Source: Fictibacillus phosphorivorans (lineage in GTDB: Bacteria; Bacillota; Bacilli; Bacillales; Fictibacillaceae). Taken from it: DNA of 64,000 nucleotides. The notes under the pieces are model-generated. The model was not told the origin of the DNA and ran no database searches. It worked only from the letters and a program-made list of their open reading frames with translations. The DNA lies in assembly GCF_001619875.1 (NCBI RefSeq), contig NZ_LRFC01000038.1, positions 124,001-188,000 of the forward strand. Direction: 5' to 3'. A program made the position numbers and the translations under genes. Shown piece after piece: positions 42,740-52,218 of the stretch (positions are counted from its first letter, which is position 1; every line of letters begins with the position of its first letter).

Positions 42740-44211
42740 GGCTCCATCCGGACTGCTTTAAAGTATAGTCCAATTCCTAAAAGTAAGAGTAATGTGCCTA
42801 GCATCGTCCATGTTGATTGGCCAAAAGGGCTTCCGGTTTTCGGTAGAGTTTGATGTGGCGGGCCAGAAGCATTTATTGGTTTTTCTACATCAGAAATGAC
42901 AACAGGTGTTTCCTCGTCAGTTGAAGTCTTCCCTTTTATTTCTGTTGAAAGGGTAGAGGTTACGCCATCCGCACCTTGAGTCATGATGCCTGTAGAGATT
43001 GAATCGCTAGTTCCAGAGTATGCTCCCGTTATTCGCACATTCACTTTTGACGTACCCGTTTCTAACGTTGGAACCATGATCCAAACTATACCTTCTTTAT
43101 CCTTCTGGATAGTTGCACCCTTTATCCCGGATATATTAAGGTTTTCTATTTTAACCGTTTCAGGGAGAAGAAGGCGAAGCTTATACGAATTTGCAGATGT
43201 CTCATTCTGATTCTCAACTTGGAGCAAGTAGTCTAAAAAGAGTTTACCTTTCTTCATTTCCGCAAAGTAACTTCCCTTAACTTTAACCATCTTCCAGTCA
43301 AATTCAGGAACATCTTTTAATAAAAATGTAATTGGTGTAAGAGATACATCTTTCACTCCGTTCATCCCGATCATGAGTGGCAGTTGAATATTTTCCCATC
43401 CGTTAATTTTCTTCATAGTAAATTGAAGAATGATATTTGATTCTCCTGTCATGCATTTTGGAAGATGAATATATGCATAATCCTCTTTAACGCTAACGGT
43501 TGCCCCTTCAATCCCAGTAACTGAAACGTCGGAAATGAGATCGCGAGCTGGAAGTTTTACTTTTAAAACTGTGTCTTCGAGTATCATTGAATTCATATTA
43601 TTCATTTTTAACATTAACTTAAGCTTTACATGATTCTTAAGTGATTCCAACATTACCGCTTCAGATTTCATTGTAACTTTCGTTAAGTCAGCTGAAGGTT
43701 GCTCAACTTCATCCGTTGGCAGCAAGAAGAATTTTACATCGAATGTCAATATTTCATCACTTTCCATGTCTGGAAGTGTTAATGTGATACCAGTGGTTGT
43801 ATCATAATTAGCGATAATATCTTCTTTGTTACGATTTTTGTTAGTCTCGGTGATTAAAACTTCAGGAGGATATGTAGTGTCTAACTGGGTGTGAGGCGGG
43901 TAAGGGATGGTGACGGTTAATCCGCTTAACGTGTTTTCTGTATGATTTATAAGCTTGAACTTGTAAACAGGACGCATTTTCTTTTGTGCATCAGGTACGT
44001 TTCCATTAAGTAGGATTGAGCCGCTTAATTTACGCATAGATTCACTTACGGTAAAATCAGAAAATGCAGTGACTGTTGGATCAATCTCGAGAGCATTCAA
44101 CAAAGTTGTCTCGGAAGTAGAAGATTCATTGCCGGCAGCTAATACACTCATGGGAACAAGCATCATACATAAAACAAGAAATGAAAAAAACACCTTTTTC
44201 AAATAATTCAC
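42736..44211 (-). CDS. LPXTG cell-wall-anchored surface protein
   Basis: 491 residues. Signal peptide (NYLKKVFFSFLVLCMMLVPMSVLAAG). Several beta-sandwich repeats with DUF11/CARDB-like strands make up most of the chain (MRPVYKFKLINHTENTLSGLTVTIPYP; LLQVENQNETSANSYKLRLLLPETVKI). The C-terminal sorting signal is LPKTG, a hydrophobic stretch (TWTMLGTLLLLLGIGLYF) and the short tail KAVRMEP. GTG 44211 has AAAGGAAT upstream; the longer reading lacks a site. Operon with the sortase. Likely a stalk or adhesin-like surface protein; ligand unknown. Confidence 0.88.
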   Translation of the reverse strand: MNYLKKVFFSFLVLCMMLVPMSVLAAGNESSTSETTLLNALEIDPTVTAFSDFTVSESMRKLSGSILLNGNVPDAQKKMRPVYKFKLINHTENTLSGLTVTIPYPPHTQLDTTYPPEVLITETNKNRNKEDIIANYDTTTGITLTLPDMESDEILTFDVKFFLLPTDEVEQPSADLTKVTMKSEAVMLESLKNHVKLKLMLKMNNMNSMILEDTVLKVKLPARDLISDVSVTGIEGATVSVKEDYAYIHLPKCMTGESNIILQFTMKKINGWENIQLPLMIGMNGVKDVSLTPITFLLKDVPEFDWKMVKVKGSYFAEMKKGKLFLDYLLQVENQNETSANSYKLRLLLPETVKIENLNISGIKGATIQKDKEGIVWIMVPTLETGTSKVNVRITGAYSGTSDSISTGIMTQGADGVTSTLSTEIKGKTSTDEETPVVISDVEKPINASGPPHQTLPKTGSPFGQSTWTMLGTLLLLLGIGLYFKAVRMEP

Positions 44212-44337
44212 ATTCCTTTCTATTTTTGGATAATTAGCACCAAGGAAGATATACCCATAAAATATGACGAAATAACATGAAATTTGAAATTTAAGTATTT
44301 TTTTGTGTGATATCATGAATCAAAGGAGTGATTTAAT

Positions 44338-44712
44338 TTGCAAAATTTAGCCTTTGAATCTGCATGGGACAGGACTTTAGCCCATAAAGACCGATTAGAG
44401 ATCGAACGAGTTTTTTCTGGGTTAAATCATACTCATAGAATGGGGCAGGAGGCTGTAATTTTGAAGACAGCCTTTAATCATAAAGAGGAATTTTTAGTGA
44501 CTGTATTAGTAAGTAACTATTCAAAGGAACCATTTTTACTGGAAGACAAAAAAGTGTTATATAACGAGGGCGGCGAACTTATTAGCGAGATGAAGTCTCA
44601 TTATGAACTTGTGATTCCAGCACAAACGAGTATGCCGTGGACGTTTATTTTTCCAGCTGAAGCCTTAAAGAAAATGCCATCCAAAGTGCTTGGGGAAATA
44701 ATCATCAATTAA
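44338..44712 (+). CDS. SLAP-domain protein
   Basis: 124 residues forming one SLAP domain: QNLAFESAWDRTLAHKDRLEIERVF at the start, KTAFNHKEEFLVTVLVSNYS in the middle and VIPAQTSMPWTFIFPAEAL near the end. In Bacilli this small domain occurs alone or in S-layer assembly proteins. No signal peptide. TTG start after AAAGGAGTG. It is divergent from the LPXTG-sortase operon and 14 nt before the acyltransferase gene, with which it probably forms an operon. Confidence 0.82.
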   Translation: MQNLAFESAWDRTLAHKDRLEIERVFSGLNHTHRMGQEAVILKTAFNHKEEFLVTVLVSNYSKEPFLLEDKKVLYNEGGELISEMKSHYELVIPAQTSMPWTFIFPAEALKKMPSKVLGEIIIN

Positions 44713-44726
44713 AGTGGGGGAACGTT

Positions 44727-45443
44727 TTGAGAACGATTATTTGGTTTGTTTATTTTTGGGCAGTTTTATTAAAGTTGATCCCATCCTTAGGTCGCGTTAA
44801 GAAGCTGCATAAAGCAGGTAGAATGGAAGAACGTGATCAGTTAGTAGATAAAAAAGTGAAAGAATGGTCGACATCGCTTGTAAAGTTGAGTGGCTCTAAG
44901 ATTACGGTAAGTGGAGAGGAAAATATCCCAAAAGACACTGCTGTTCTTTTTGTGTGTAATCATCAAGGTAATTTTGATATTCCGATCTTATTAGGCTATA
45001 TACAAAAACCAAAAGCTTTTATCTCAAAGATCGAAGTAAAGAAAATGCCTTTTATCGGCACATGGATGGAGCACTTGAACTGCTTATTTATGGATCGTAA
45101 GAATGTAAGACAGTCGGTTAAAGCGATAAATGAAGGCGCAAAATTGCTAAAGAACGGAACATCTCTTGTTATATTTCCTGAAGGAACAAGAAGCAAAGGG
45201 GATAACATGGCTGAGTTTAAAGCAGGCAGTTTTAAATTGGCCACTAAATCAGGTGTTCCAGTTATTCCTGTATCCATTAACGGTTCTTATAAAATCATGG
45301 AGCAGCAAGGGTTTTGGATTAAACCAGCAGACGTTCATATTACGGTTTATCCGCCGGTCTATCCAGAGCAGTTAGAAGCAAAAGAACTTGCGCGCTTGAC
45401 AGAACAAATCATAAAAGAAGGCGTTAAGAAAGCTGTTTCTTAA
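44727..45443 (+). CDS. plsC: 1-acyl-sn-glycerol-3-phosphate acyltransferase
   Basis: 238 residues. Adds the second acyl chain in phosphatidic acid synthesis at the membrane. The HX4D motif is NHQGNFD (His79, Asp84), followed by the FPEGTR glycerol-phosphate-binding motif (150-155) and GVPVIPVSINGSY. One N-terminal hydrophobic segment. TTG start after GTGGGGG. Second gene after the SLAP protein. Confidence 0.92.
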   Translation: MRTIIWFVYFWAVLLKLIPSLGRVKKLHKAGRMEERDQLVDKKVKEWSTSLVKLSGSKITVSGEENIPKDTAVLFVCNHQGNFDIPILLGYIQKPKAFISKIEVKKMPFIGTWMEHLNCLFMDRKNVRQSVKAINEGAKLLKNGTSLVIFPEGTRSKGDNMAEFKAGSFKLATKSGVPVIPVSINGSYKIMEQQGFWIKPADVHITVYPPVYPEQLEAKELARLTEQIIKEGVKKAVS

Positions 45444-45537
45444 TGGATAATCCCTGTTAACTAGAGTTAAGCCTATACGAGAATCGCTAAAATTGGTATT
45501 ATTGGTATAGAAGGTAATAATTTCTAGGAGGAATACC

Positions 45538-45759
45538 ATGACCGGAATCATTTCTGTCATTATGATTTTCTCAATTCCCATTATCGCCATCGTATTAGGA
45601 CATTTTCAATCGCAAACGAAGTTAAAACATAAGATGTTAAAAGATGAGCTAGAGCTTGAACGTTTAAAGCATGATAACTATGTGATTGAGACGCAGAAGA
45701 TGAGGCTTGAGCTTGAACAGATGAAGCTGATTGACGCAAGTGATAAGAAATCCGTGTAA
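45538..45759 (+). CDS. Small membrane protein with coiled-coil tail
   Basis: 73 residues. One N-terminal transmembrane segment (about 3-21), then a charged helix with heptads (HKMLKDELELERLKHDNYVIETQKMRLELEQMKL). An excellent ribosome site (AGGAGG) and a strong terminator support expression. Family not recognised. The layout resembles the small protein at 53648-53818. Confidence 0.75.
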   Translation: MTGIISVIMIFSIPIIAIVLGHFQSQTKLKHKMLKDELELERLKHDNYVIETQKMRLELEQMKLIDASDKKSV

Positions 45760-45790
45760 AAAAGCCTCTCGCGATGAGAGGCTTTTTTAG
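45757..45790. terminator. Bidirectional terminator
   Basis: AAGCCTCTC/GAGAGGCTT stem with T-run. Confidence 0.88.
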
Positions 45791-45792
45791 CT

Positions 45793-46290
45793 TTATCTGT
45801 AATTAATAAATTGAACATCGATAGGCAGATTGGCTTCTCTTACAAGTGCGATAATCTGCTGAAGGTCGTCTCTGCTCTTTGCTGTTACACGAACTTGATC
45901 ATCTTGGACTTGGCTTTTTACTTTTAAACCAGAGTTTTTGATCAGCGTGTTAATTTTCTTCGCGTTGTCTTTATCGATCCCCGTAACAAGCTTAGCGCGC
46001 TGGCGAACAGTTCCGCCTGAAGCTTGCTCAATCTTGCTGTAATCCAGGTTCTTGGTTGGTACTCCGCGTTTGATCAGCTTTGTAATAAGAACATCTTTTA
46101 GCTGCTCAAGCTTGTACTCATCATCGGAAACTAATACGAGTTCTTCACTTGATTTATCAAGTGTGATCTCACTTTTGCTTCCTTTGAAGTCATAGCGTGT
46201 TGTGATTTCTTTTGTTGCGATATTAATCGCATTGTCGACTTCTGATAGATCGACTTGTGATACGATATCGAATGAACTTTCTTTAGCCAT
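45793..46290 (-). CDS. yajQ: YajQ-family nucleotide-binding protein
   Basis: 165 residues, two ferredoxin-like halves. It begins [28 protein letters not shown]. The diagnostic [25 protein letters not shown] (about 35-60) and the second-half [35 protein letters not shown] follow. Members bind nucleotides, with c-di-GMP shown for one Xanthomonas homologue. B. subtilis YitK is equivalent. ATG 46290 follows GGAGGTTTCATAAA. Confidence 0.93.
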   Translation of the reverse strand: MAKESSFDIVSQVDLSEVDNAINIATKEITTRYDFKGSKSEITLDKSSEELVLVSDDEYKLEQLKDVLITKLIKRGVPTKNLDYSKIEQASGGTVRQRAKLVTGIDKDNAKKINTLIKNSGLKVKSQVQDDQVRVTAKSRDDLQQIIALVREANLPIDVQFINYR

Positions 46291-46467
46291 TTTATGAAAC
46301 CTCCTGACGTTTACTTCGTTTATATAGTTACAGTATAAATACATTGCGGTTATGTTTCCAGTTTGTACACATTCTTTTCCGTGGAAACGGGTACAAAATG
46401 AATAATGTATGTTAAAATGAAGGCTGGAAAATTTACAGAATGTTTAAACCACTAGGAGGAGTACTTT

Positions 46468-47265
46468 GTGCTTCATTACAAAACGTATACACACGAAAAA
46501 AATCATCAATGGGTGATTTTTGTCCATGGAGCAGGGGGCAGTTCATCCATTTGGTATAAACAGTTACGAGAATTCAAGCAGCACTTTAATATTTTGCTCG
46601 TTGATCTCAGGGGTCATGGCAAATCACAATCCGATAAATTTTTATTAAAAAAATATTCGTTTAAAGAAGTCAGCCTGGATGTGCTTGAAGTCATGGATCA
46701 TCTTAATATCCAAAAAGCACATTTTGTAGGTATTTCTTTAGGGACGATTTTAATACAAACAATCGCTGAACTCTACCCTGAACGAGTAGCTACCATGACG
46801 CTTGGCGGTGCGGTGACGAAGATGAATTTCCGCTCGAGGCTCTTAATTGCGATGGGCAACCTCTGTAAGTCATTTATTCCGTACATGTGGTTGTACAGCT
46901 TGTTTGCTTGGGTCATTATGCCGAAGAAAAGGCATGAAGCTTCCCGTTCTTTGTTTATTGGTGAAGCCAAAAAGCTTTGTCAGAACGAATTTAAGCGCTG
47001 GTTTAAGCTAACGCTAAAAATTAATCCTTTTTTACAAAGCTTGCGCAAAAAAGAAATCCCGATTCCAACCCTATATATAATGGGTGAGGAAGATTATATG
47101 TTTTTACCGCCGATTCAGGCGTTTATCGACAAGAAAAAGCATTCAAAGCTTCTGACGATCAAAGATTGCGGACATGTATGCAATGTTGACCAGCCAGATA
47201 TTTTTAACAAGAATTCAATTGAATTCATTAAAAGACAAATTGCCGCAGCACCAAATGCGTCATAA
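46468..47265 (+). CDS. Alpha/beta-hydrolase
   Basis: 265 residues. Oxyanion motif HGAGGSSSIW (about 20-29); nucleophile Ser90 in GISLGT; acid Asp probably in MGEEDYMF; His in DCGHVCNVDQP near 235. Typical of the broad family of esterases and lipases; the substrate is unknown. GTG start 6 nt after AGGAGGAG. No signal peptide. Confidence 0.87.
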   Translation: MLHYKTYTHEKNHQWVIFVHGAGGSSSIWYKQLREFKQHFNILLVDLRGHGKSQSDKFLLKKYSFKEVSLDVLEVMDHLNIQKAHFVGISLGTILIQTIAELYPERVATMTLGGAVTKMNFRSRLLIAMGNLCKSFIPYMWLYSLFAWVIMPKKRHEASRSLFIGEAKKLCQNEFKRWFKLTLKINPFLQSLRKKEIPIPTLYIMGEEDYMFLPPIQAFIDKKKHSKLLTIKDCGHVCNVDQPDIFNKNSIEFIKRQIAAAPNAS

Positions 47266-47266
47266 T

Positions 47267-47303
47267 AAAAAGGAAGTCCCCGTTTGGGGGACTTCCTTTT
47301 TCG
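47267..47303. terminator. Bidirectional terminator
   Basis: AAAGGAAGTCCCC/GGGGACTTCCTTT stem between converging genes. Confidence 0.9.
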
Positions 47304-47308
47304 TTCGG

Positions 47309-48523
47309 TTATAAACTTACAGCTCTGGCAATCGTAAATAACCGTGATGCGGGGTGGAAACCTTTTGTAATCAAGTCTTTAATGATGGTTGCGCCCAGCA
47401 TGCTGTAGACCGTTCCGTTTCCGCCAAAACCTAAACAATAGTATTCACCAAGACGGTTCGGGTGTTCACCGATATATGGCAAACCATCATGTGATTCTCC
47501 GAATGTCGCGCACCATGTATGAGAAATCCTTGGTGCTAAATCGGGGAAATGTTCCCTAACCTTTTCAAGGATCCGCTCACCGTGTTCTTCAATCATTCCT
47601 TCATTTAACGGAGCCTCTGCTTTATCTTCATCCAAGCCGCCAGCAACAATTCTTCCGTCTTTTGTCGTTCTCATATACAGATAAGGACGTTTCGTTTCCC
47701 AGATCATCCACTCTTTGTACCACGTTTTCAAGGAAGGAAGCGGTTCAGTTACGATAGCATAGGAACGGTTTAAATCGGCTCCCAGCTGCTGAGCGAGAAA
47801 GTCATTTTCATAACCGGTCGCAAAAATAATATAACGAGCTGAAATAACTCCTCTTTCCGATTCACATGTAAACCCATGTACGGTTTTGGTTTTGCGTATA
47901 AGTGGCGTTTGTTCAAAAATTCTTACTCCTGTGGCTGCAGCGTCTTTTAACAGGATCTGAACAAATTTATACGGGTTTACATCGGCATCTCCACTTGTGA
48001 CAAGAGCAGCAGGTTTTGAAAATGGAAACCTTGAAGAAATTTCTGATGGCTCTAAATAGTCAACCGGAAAGTCATATTTTTTCAAAACTTCATATTCACG
48101 AATTAGCTTTGAGGCGTCTTCACCTGCGCTGGCGAAGTATAAGCTTTTTTGAGGGCGAAATTCAGGATTCTCTGAGAGTTGAGAGGCGACCTTGTATAAA
48201 TCTTTCATCGCGGTCTGACAAAGCTGGTAAAAATATACCGCATCTTGTTCGCCCTGCTGTTCAATCAGTTCGTGAAGCATCTTGTCACTGGAGAATTGCA
48301 GAAGTCCAGTATTCGCTGAGGAGCTTCCTGAGCCGGGATGTCTTCTATCAATTAATACAACATCAAGTTCTTTTTCCTGACTCAATACATGAGCACAAAG
48401 AGCGCCAGCCATTCCACCGCCAACAATTAATACGTCACACGAGATATTTTCTTCAAGTTCTGGAAATTGAGTGATTTCTGTATACGTTTCAGGCCAATAT
48501 AGCTGACCGTTGTGTAGATTCAT
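47309..48523 (-). CDS. FAD-dependent oxidoreductase (DAO family)
   Basis: 404 residues. FAD-binding motif CDVLIVGGGMAGALCAHVLSQEKELDVVLIDRR (about 30-62), the DAO middle region (YIIFATGYEND), and the C-terminal GLPYIGEHPNRLGEYYCLGFGGNGTVYSMLGATII. Related to glycine/amino-acid oxidases and gamma-glutamylputrescine oxidases, so an amine or amino acid is the likely substrate. ATG 48523 follows GAGGAGGAG. Divergent from the next gene. Confidence 0.87.
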   Translation of the reverse strand: MNLHNGQLYWPETYTEITQFPELEENISCDVLIVGGGMAGALCAHVLSQEKELDVVLIDRRHPGSGSSSANTGLLQFSSDKMLHELIEQQGEQDAVYFYQLCQTAMKDLYKVASQLSENPEFRPQKSLYFASAGEDASKLIREYEVLKKYDFPVDYLEPSEISSRFPFSKPAALVTSGDADVNPYKFVQILLKDAAATGVRIFEQTPLIRKTKTVHGFTCESERGVISARYIIFATGYENDFLAQQLGADLNRSYAIVTEPLPSLKTWYKEWMIWETKRPYLYMRTTKDGRIVAGGLDEDKAEAPLNEGMIEEHGERILEKVREHFPDLAPRISHTWCATFGESHDGLPYIGEHPNRLGEYYCLGFGGNGTVYSMLGATIIKDLITKGFHPASRLFTIARAVSL

Positions 48524-48623
48524 ATTTACTCCTCCTCGTCTTCCATTGATTCCCCCGAATGACATGAAAGAAACGCATGAAAGGAAATATTTATCAATAC
48601 GATAAGAAGGAGGGGGAGTGTAC

Positions 48624-49145
48624 ATGATTTATTGGATATTGACAGGTTTTATACTGCTCGTTCTTATCAGGATGATTCTTTTTATCCCAAAAAGATGGAG
48701 TGTTTCACAAACGGTTTTGGTCCAGACATCAACAGAACAACTGTATAATGATTTATCTACAATAAAAAATTGGAAAAGGTGGCAAATGGAGAGTGAAGAA
48801 GAGGAGATCGACCTTTTATATATAGGTCCTGAAAAGGGAGAGGGAGCATCTGTTTACTGGAATGCTGATGGGAATTCTGCGGGTTTGCGCATATACAGAT
48901 GTGTACATTTGAGAACTATACACTATTTTATGAAAATAAATGCAAGTGAAACGTTATTATATTTTAAATATGAATTGTTTTCGTTAGGGGAAGTGGTAAA
49001 AGTGGCATGGGTTTGTGAGGGAACTTCAAAAAATGCTCTTCTTTCTCTCATTTATAGATGGGGCGTTCGCAGGGAAATGAAAAAAGCGTTAGAGAAGCTT
49101 TCGGAAGTTTATTTTCATGAAGAGAAATCATTGCAAACGGCATAA
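48624..49145 (+). CDS. Membrane-anchored SRPBCC-like protein
   Basis: 173 residues. One N-terminal transmembrane segment (about 4-22), then a START/SRPBCC (polyketide cyclase-like) fold: SVSQTVLVQTSTEQLYNDLSTIKNWKRWQ and KVAWVCEGTSKNALLSLIYRW..MKKALEKLSEVY. Such domains bind hydrophobic ligands; the ligand is unknown. ATG 48624 follows AGGAGGGGG. Confidence 0.72.
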   Translation: MIYWILTGFILLVLIRMILFIPKRWSVSQTVLVQTSTEQLYNDLSTIKNWKRWQMESEEEEIDLLYIGPEKGEGASVYWNADGNSAGLRIYRCVHLRTIHYFMKINASETLLYFKYELFSLGEVVKVAWVCEGTSKNALLSLIYRWGVRREMKKALEKLSEVYFHEEKSLQTA

Positions 49146-49189
49146 AAAGAGCTGCTAAACCGATTGGTTAAGCAGCTCCTTCTTTTTTA
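49146..49189. terminator. Bidirectional terminator
   Basis: GAGCTGCTAAACC/GGTTAAGCAGCTC stem, then TTCTTTTTT. Its right edge overlaps the yflT stop codon. Confidence 0.85.
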
Positions 49190-49537
49190 TGGTAAGTTTG
49201 TTACCTTGTCTTCATCTTTTATGATTAATAACATCTTACCCATGTCGAGCTTTCTTTCGTACTGATCCGCTTCAACGTCAGATAACCCCATTTCAGTCAT
49301 TTTTTTGCGGAGCTCGTCCCCTCTTGATTCAAATACGTTGCTGAGGGCAGTGCCCAGTCCTTCTTCCTTTAATCCGATTGTATTAACATCTGCATCATGT
49401 GCAAGATCTTTTGTGTCATCTTTTTCGTGAGATAATACATACAGGTTGTCTTCGTGAATACCTTGCGTCTTCAGTTCATTTGCAGCTGCAATCAATTCTT
49501 GTTGGGAGTTGAATTCGTGTACGATTGGTTTAACCAT
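49187..49537 (-). CDS. yflT: General stress protein YflT (17M family)
   Basis: 116 residues. The N-terminal FNSQQELIAAANELKTQGIHEDNLYVLSHEKDDTKDLA is the 17M/YflT signature. A second part continues to the end (VEADQYERKLDMGKMLLIIK). In B. subtilis this family belongs to the sigma-B general stress response; a candidate sigma-B promoter lies upstream. Molecular function unknown. Confidence 0.85.
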   Translation of the reverse strand: MVKPIVHEFNSQQELIAAANELKTQGIHEDNLYVLSHEKDDTKDLAHDADVNTIGLKEEGLGTALSNVFESRGDELRKKMTEMGLSDVEADQYERKLDMGKMLLIIKDEDKVTNLP

Positions 49538-49572
49538 TTACTATCCTCTCCTTTTACGAAGTTATAATATAT

Positions 49573-49598
49573 ATTCACGGAATCAGCCCCTATTAAAC
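49573..49598 (-). promoter_or_regulatory. Candidate sigma-B promoter of yflT
   Basis: On the minus strand GTTTAA (49598-49593), a 14-bp gap, then GTGAAT (49578-49573). The consensus is GTTTAA-N12-14-GGGWAW, so only the second G of the -10 box departs. It lies about 35 nt before the start codon. Confidence 0.55.
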
Positions 49599-49799
49599 TA
49601 CCTTTTTCACTAAGTAACCGGGAGGAAAGTACTAAATTTATGGATTCATCAAGAATCTCTAGGTACTAACTCCTTTTTTTATAGGAATATAACGTTTTTA
49701 CACCAATTTAACGAATATCCTCTATCTTTTTACAATTCAAAATATATAATTTAAACTGTTGGGTTTTTGACAAAATGAAATGATAGGGGAGTATTTCAG

Positions 49800-51389
49800 A
49801 TGAAGAAAACACTTTCGGCCTTAGCGCTGTCATTGGCATTAACACCTATGGGAACAGCTGTCCATGCAGAAGGAAATTCATTTTCAAAGCAAAGCGGTCC
49901 ATATTTGGACGTTCAGTTGCTTGGAGTGAACGACTTTCATGGCCAGATTGATATTACACGCAAGGTGGCTAATCAATCTGTAGGACGTGCGGATTACCTA
50001 GCTAGCTACATAAAGCAAAGAGAAGCTGAGAATGATAACACGCTTATCGTTCATGCTGGAGATATGGTAGGCGCGAGTTCGCCAACGTCCGCATTGCTGC
50101 AGGATGAGCCGACTGTTGAAATCATGAACGAGATGGGATTTGATGTAGGTACACTAGGTAACCATGAATTTGATGAAGGCGTAGATGAGATGATGCGACT
50201 GATTAATGGCGGATCTCATGAGAAGACAGGTGATTTTGAAGGAGCCAACTTCCCTTACGTGGTTGCTAATGTAGTAGATAAAGAGACAAAGAAACCTATT
50301 CTTCCACCTTACACGATTAAAAAAGTGAAGGGTGTAGATATCGGATTTATCGGTGTTGTTTTCTCGGATACGCCTGACATTGTTATCCCAAGCGGCACAG
50401 CTGGTGTAGAGTTTACAGACGAGACCGAGGCAATTAACAAAGCAGCTAAGGAACTGAAGAAAAAGGGTGTAAAGGCAATGGTTGTGCTTGCTCATAACCC
50501 GATCGATCAAGCGAGTACAGGAGAAGTTTCTGGTGAATTAGTAGATATGGCAAATAACGTTGATGATGAAATCGATGTTATGTTTGGCGCGCACAATCAT
50601 AGAAACGTAAATGCAGTAGTAGATAATAAGTTACTCGTACAAGCCTATTCGTACGGAACGGCATTTGCAGATGTAGATCTAAAGATTGACCGCCGCACAA
50701 AGGACATTGTAGAAAAGAAAGCTGAAGTGGTTACGACGTTCCATAACGGAATCACTCCAGATGCGAAGATAACGGAAATCATTAAGCGTGCGGAAGACCA
50801 AGTGGCTCCAATTATTAATGAAGTAGTTGGCAAAGCAGATAAGTTATTATCAGGCGCGGAAGCATATAGCGGCGAATCTGAATTAGGTAATGTGATTGCT
50901 GACTCTATGACAGAGCAAACAGGCACGGACTTTGCGTTCATGAACCCAGGAGGAATTCGTGATGTGATCAATCCAGGAGAAGTGACGTGGGGTGAACTCT
51001 TCAACGTTCAGCCTTTTGGCAACGATCTTGTAACAATGACGTTAACAGGTGCACAAATCAAAGAACTTTTTGAATCGCAATGGTCAACAGGGCGTGAAAA
51101 GATGCTTCAAATCTCTGGATTAAAAGCAACATTTGATATGTCTAAACCAGTTGGACAAAAAACGGTCTCCATAGTTAAAAACGACGGAACTCCGATTGAT
51201 ATGGCTACAGAGTATACCGTTACAGTAAACAACTTTATGGCAGGCGGCGGTGACGGTTACACGGTTTTATTAGAAGGAAAGAATCAAACCATTTCCGTTA
51301 CAGATCTTGATGCATTAGTAAATTATTTTAAAAATCGTGATTCAGTAACAGCAGAGATCGAAGGACGAATTGTAAAGATTAATCAATAA
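49800..51389 (+). CDS. Secreted 5'-nucleotidase / 2',3'-cyclic-nucleotide phosphodiesterase-like enzyme
   Basis: 529 residues. Signal peptide to about residue 24. The N-terminal metallophosphatase domain has all metal motifs: GVNDFHGQ (about 42), HAGDMVGAS (about 86), GNHEFDEG (about 120), VLAHNP and FGAHNHR (about 265). The C-terminal 5'-nucleotidase domain (about 340-515) has DFAFMNPGGIR and AGGGDGYT. Releases nucleosides and phosphate from nucleotides outside the cell. There is no LPXTG anchor, so it is probably free or wall-associated. Confidence 0.93.
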   Translation: MKKTLSALALSLALTPMGTAVHAEGNSFSKQSGPYLDVQLLGVNDFHGQIDITRKVANQSVGRADYLASYIKQREAENDNTLIVHAGDMVGASSPTSALLQDEPTVEIMNEMGFDVGTLGNHEFDEGVDEMMRLINGGSHEKTGDFEGANFPYVVANVVDKETKKPILPPYTIKKVKGVDIGFIGVVFSDTPDIVIPSGTAGVEFTDETEAINKAAKELKKKGVKAMVVLAHNPIDQASTGEVSGELVDMANNVDDEIDVMFGAHNHRNVNAVVDNKLLVQAYSYGTAFADVDLKIDRRTKDIVEKKAEVVTTFHNGITPDAKITEIIKRAEDQVAPIINEVVGKADKLLSGAEAYSGESELGNVIADSMTEQTGTDFAFMNPGGIRDVINPGEVTWGELFNVQPFGNDLVTMTLTGAQIKELFESQWSTGREKMLQISGLKATFDMSKPVGQKTVSIVKNDGTPIDMATEYTVTVNNFMAGGGDGYTVLLEGKNQTISVTDLDALVNYFKNRDSVTAEIEGRIVKINQ

Positions 51390-51391
51390 TA

Positions 51392-51430
51392 AGAAAAGGC
51401 AAAGCGCATGTAAGTCGCTTTGCCTTTTTT
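51392..51430. terminator. Bidirectional terminator
   Basis: AGGCAAAGCG/CGCTTTGCCT stem and T-run between converging genes. Confidence 0.88.
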
Positions 51431-51988
51431 CTATTCGCCACGATCTACTAGATCTAATCTGCCTGTCGCCGGGTCGATGACAAGACCGTGAACTTTTACT
51501 CCTTCAGGAAGCAGAGGATGATTTCTTACGAGTGAGACACTGTTTTTCACTGAATCCTCCACACTGTCAAAACCTTTAAGCCAGTTCTTTAAATCCAGTC
51601 CAGAATATCTTAATGTGTCGAGAGTCGTATCCTCAATACCGCGATCTTTCATTTTAGCGATGAATTGATCAGGGTTCACACTGCTCATACCGCAGTCATA
51701 GTGACCGATAACCATCACTTCCTCAGCTTTTAGTTCATAGATCGCAACAAGAATACTTCTCATAATCGAGCCAAATGGATGGGAGATAACCGCTCCAGCT
51801 GACTTTACAACTTTTACATCACCATTTTTAATATTCATTGCACTTGGGAGTAATTCAGTCAGTCTTGTATCCATACAAGACACAATGACGAGCCCTTTAT
51901 CAGGAAATTTAGTGGTTTGGAAAGGTTCATATTCTTTGTTTTCAACAAATTGGTGATTGAATTCTAAGATTTCGTTAAGTACGGACAT
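51431..51988 (-). CDS. ytiB: Beta-class carbonic anhydrase
   Basis: 185 residues. Interconverts carbon dioxide and bicarbonate. Zinc ligands are Cys38 and Asp40 in SCMDTR, His96 and Cys99 in GHYDCG. These motifs and length match B. subtilis YtiB. ATG has GGAGGAGAAT upstream. Single gene. Confidence 0.9.
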   Translation of the reverse strand: MSVLNEILEFNHQFVENKEYEPFQTTKFPDKGLVIVSCMDTRLTELLPSAMNIKNGDVKVVKSAGAVISHPFGSIMRSILVAIYELKAEEVMVIGHYDCGMSSVNPDQFIAKMKDRGIEDTTLDTLRYSGLDLKNWLKGFDSVEDSVKNSVSLVRNHPLLPEGVKVHGLVIDPATGRLDLVDRGE

Positions 51989-52218
51989 GATTCTCCTCCT
52001 TGTTTCTACAGAAAATAATTAGACAATGAAAAGATTTAGAAGTATACGTCTTTTTCTATCATATTCAGCTTAAACTCGCTAACATATTCACTTCTATATT
52101 AACTATTATACAAAAAAGAGAGCTCAATCTGCTCTTTTTTGTTTAGGAAGCGCTTGTTTTGTTGATAGAAACTCTAAAACAAAAGCACATTGTGACAAAC
52201 ATTTTAGTAAAAGGTACG

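Noticed and set aside
52111-52140. Terminator AAGAG...CTCTT near 52.1 kb as the end of the carbonic anhydrase gene
   Set aside because: That gene is transcribed away from this point; no upstream plus-strand gene needs it. It may be a chance hairpin.
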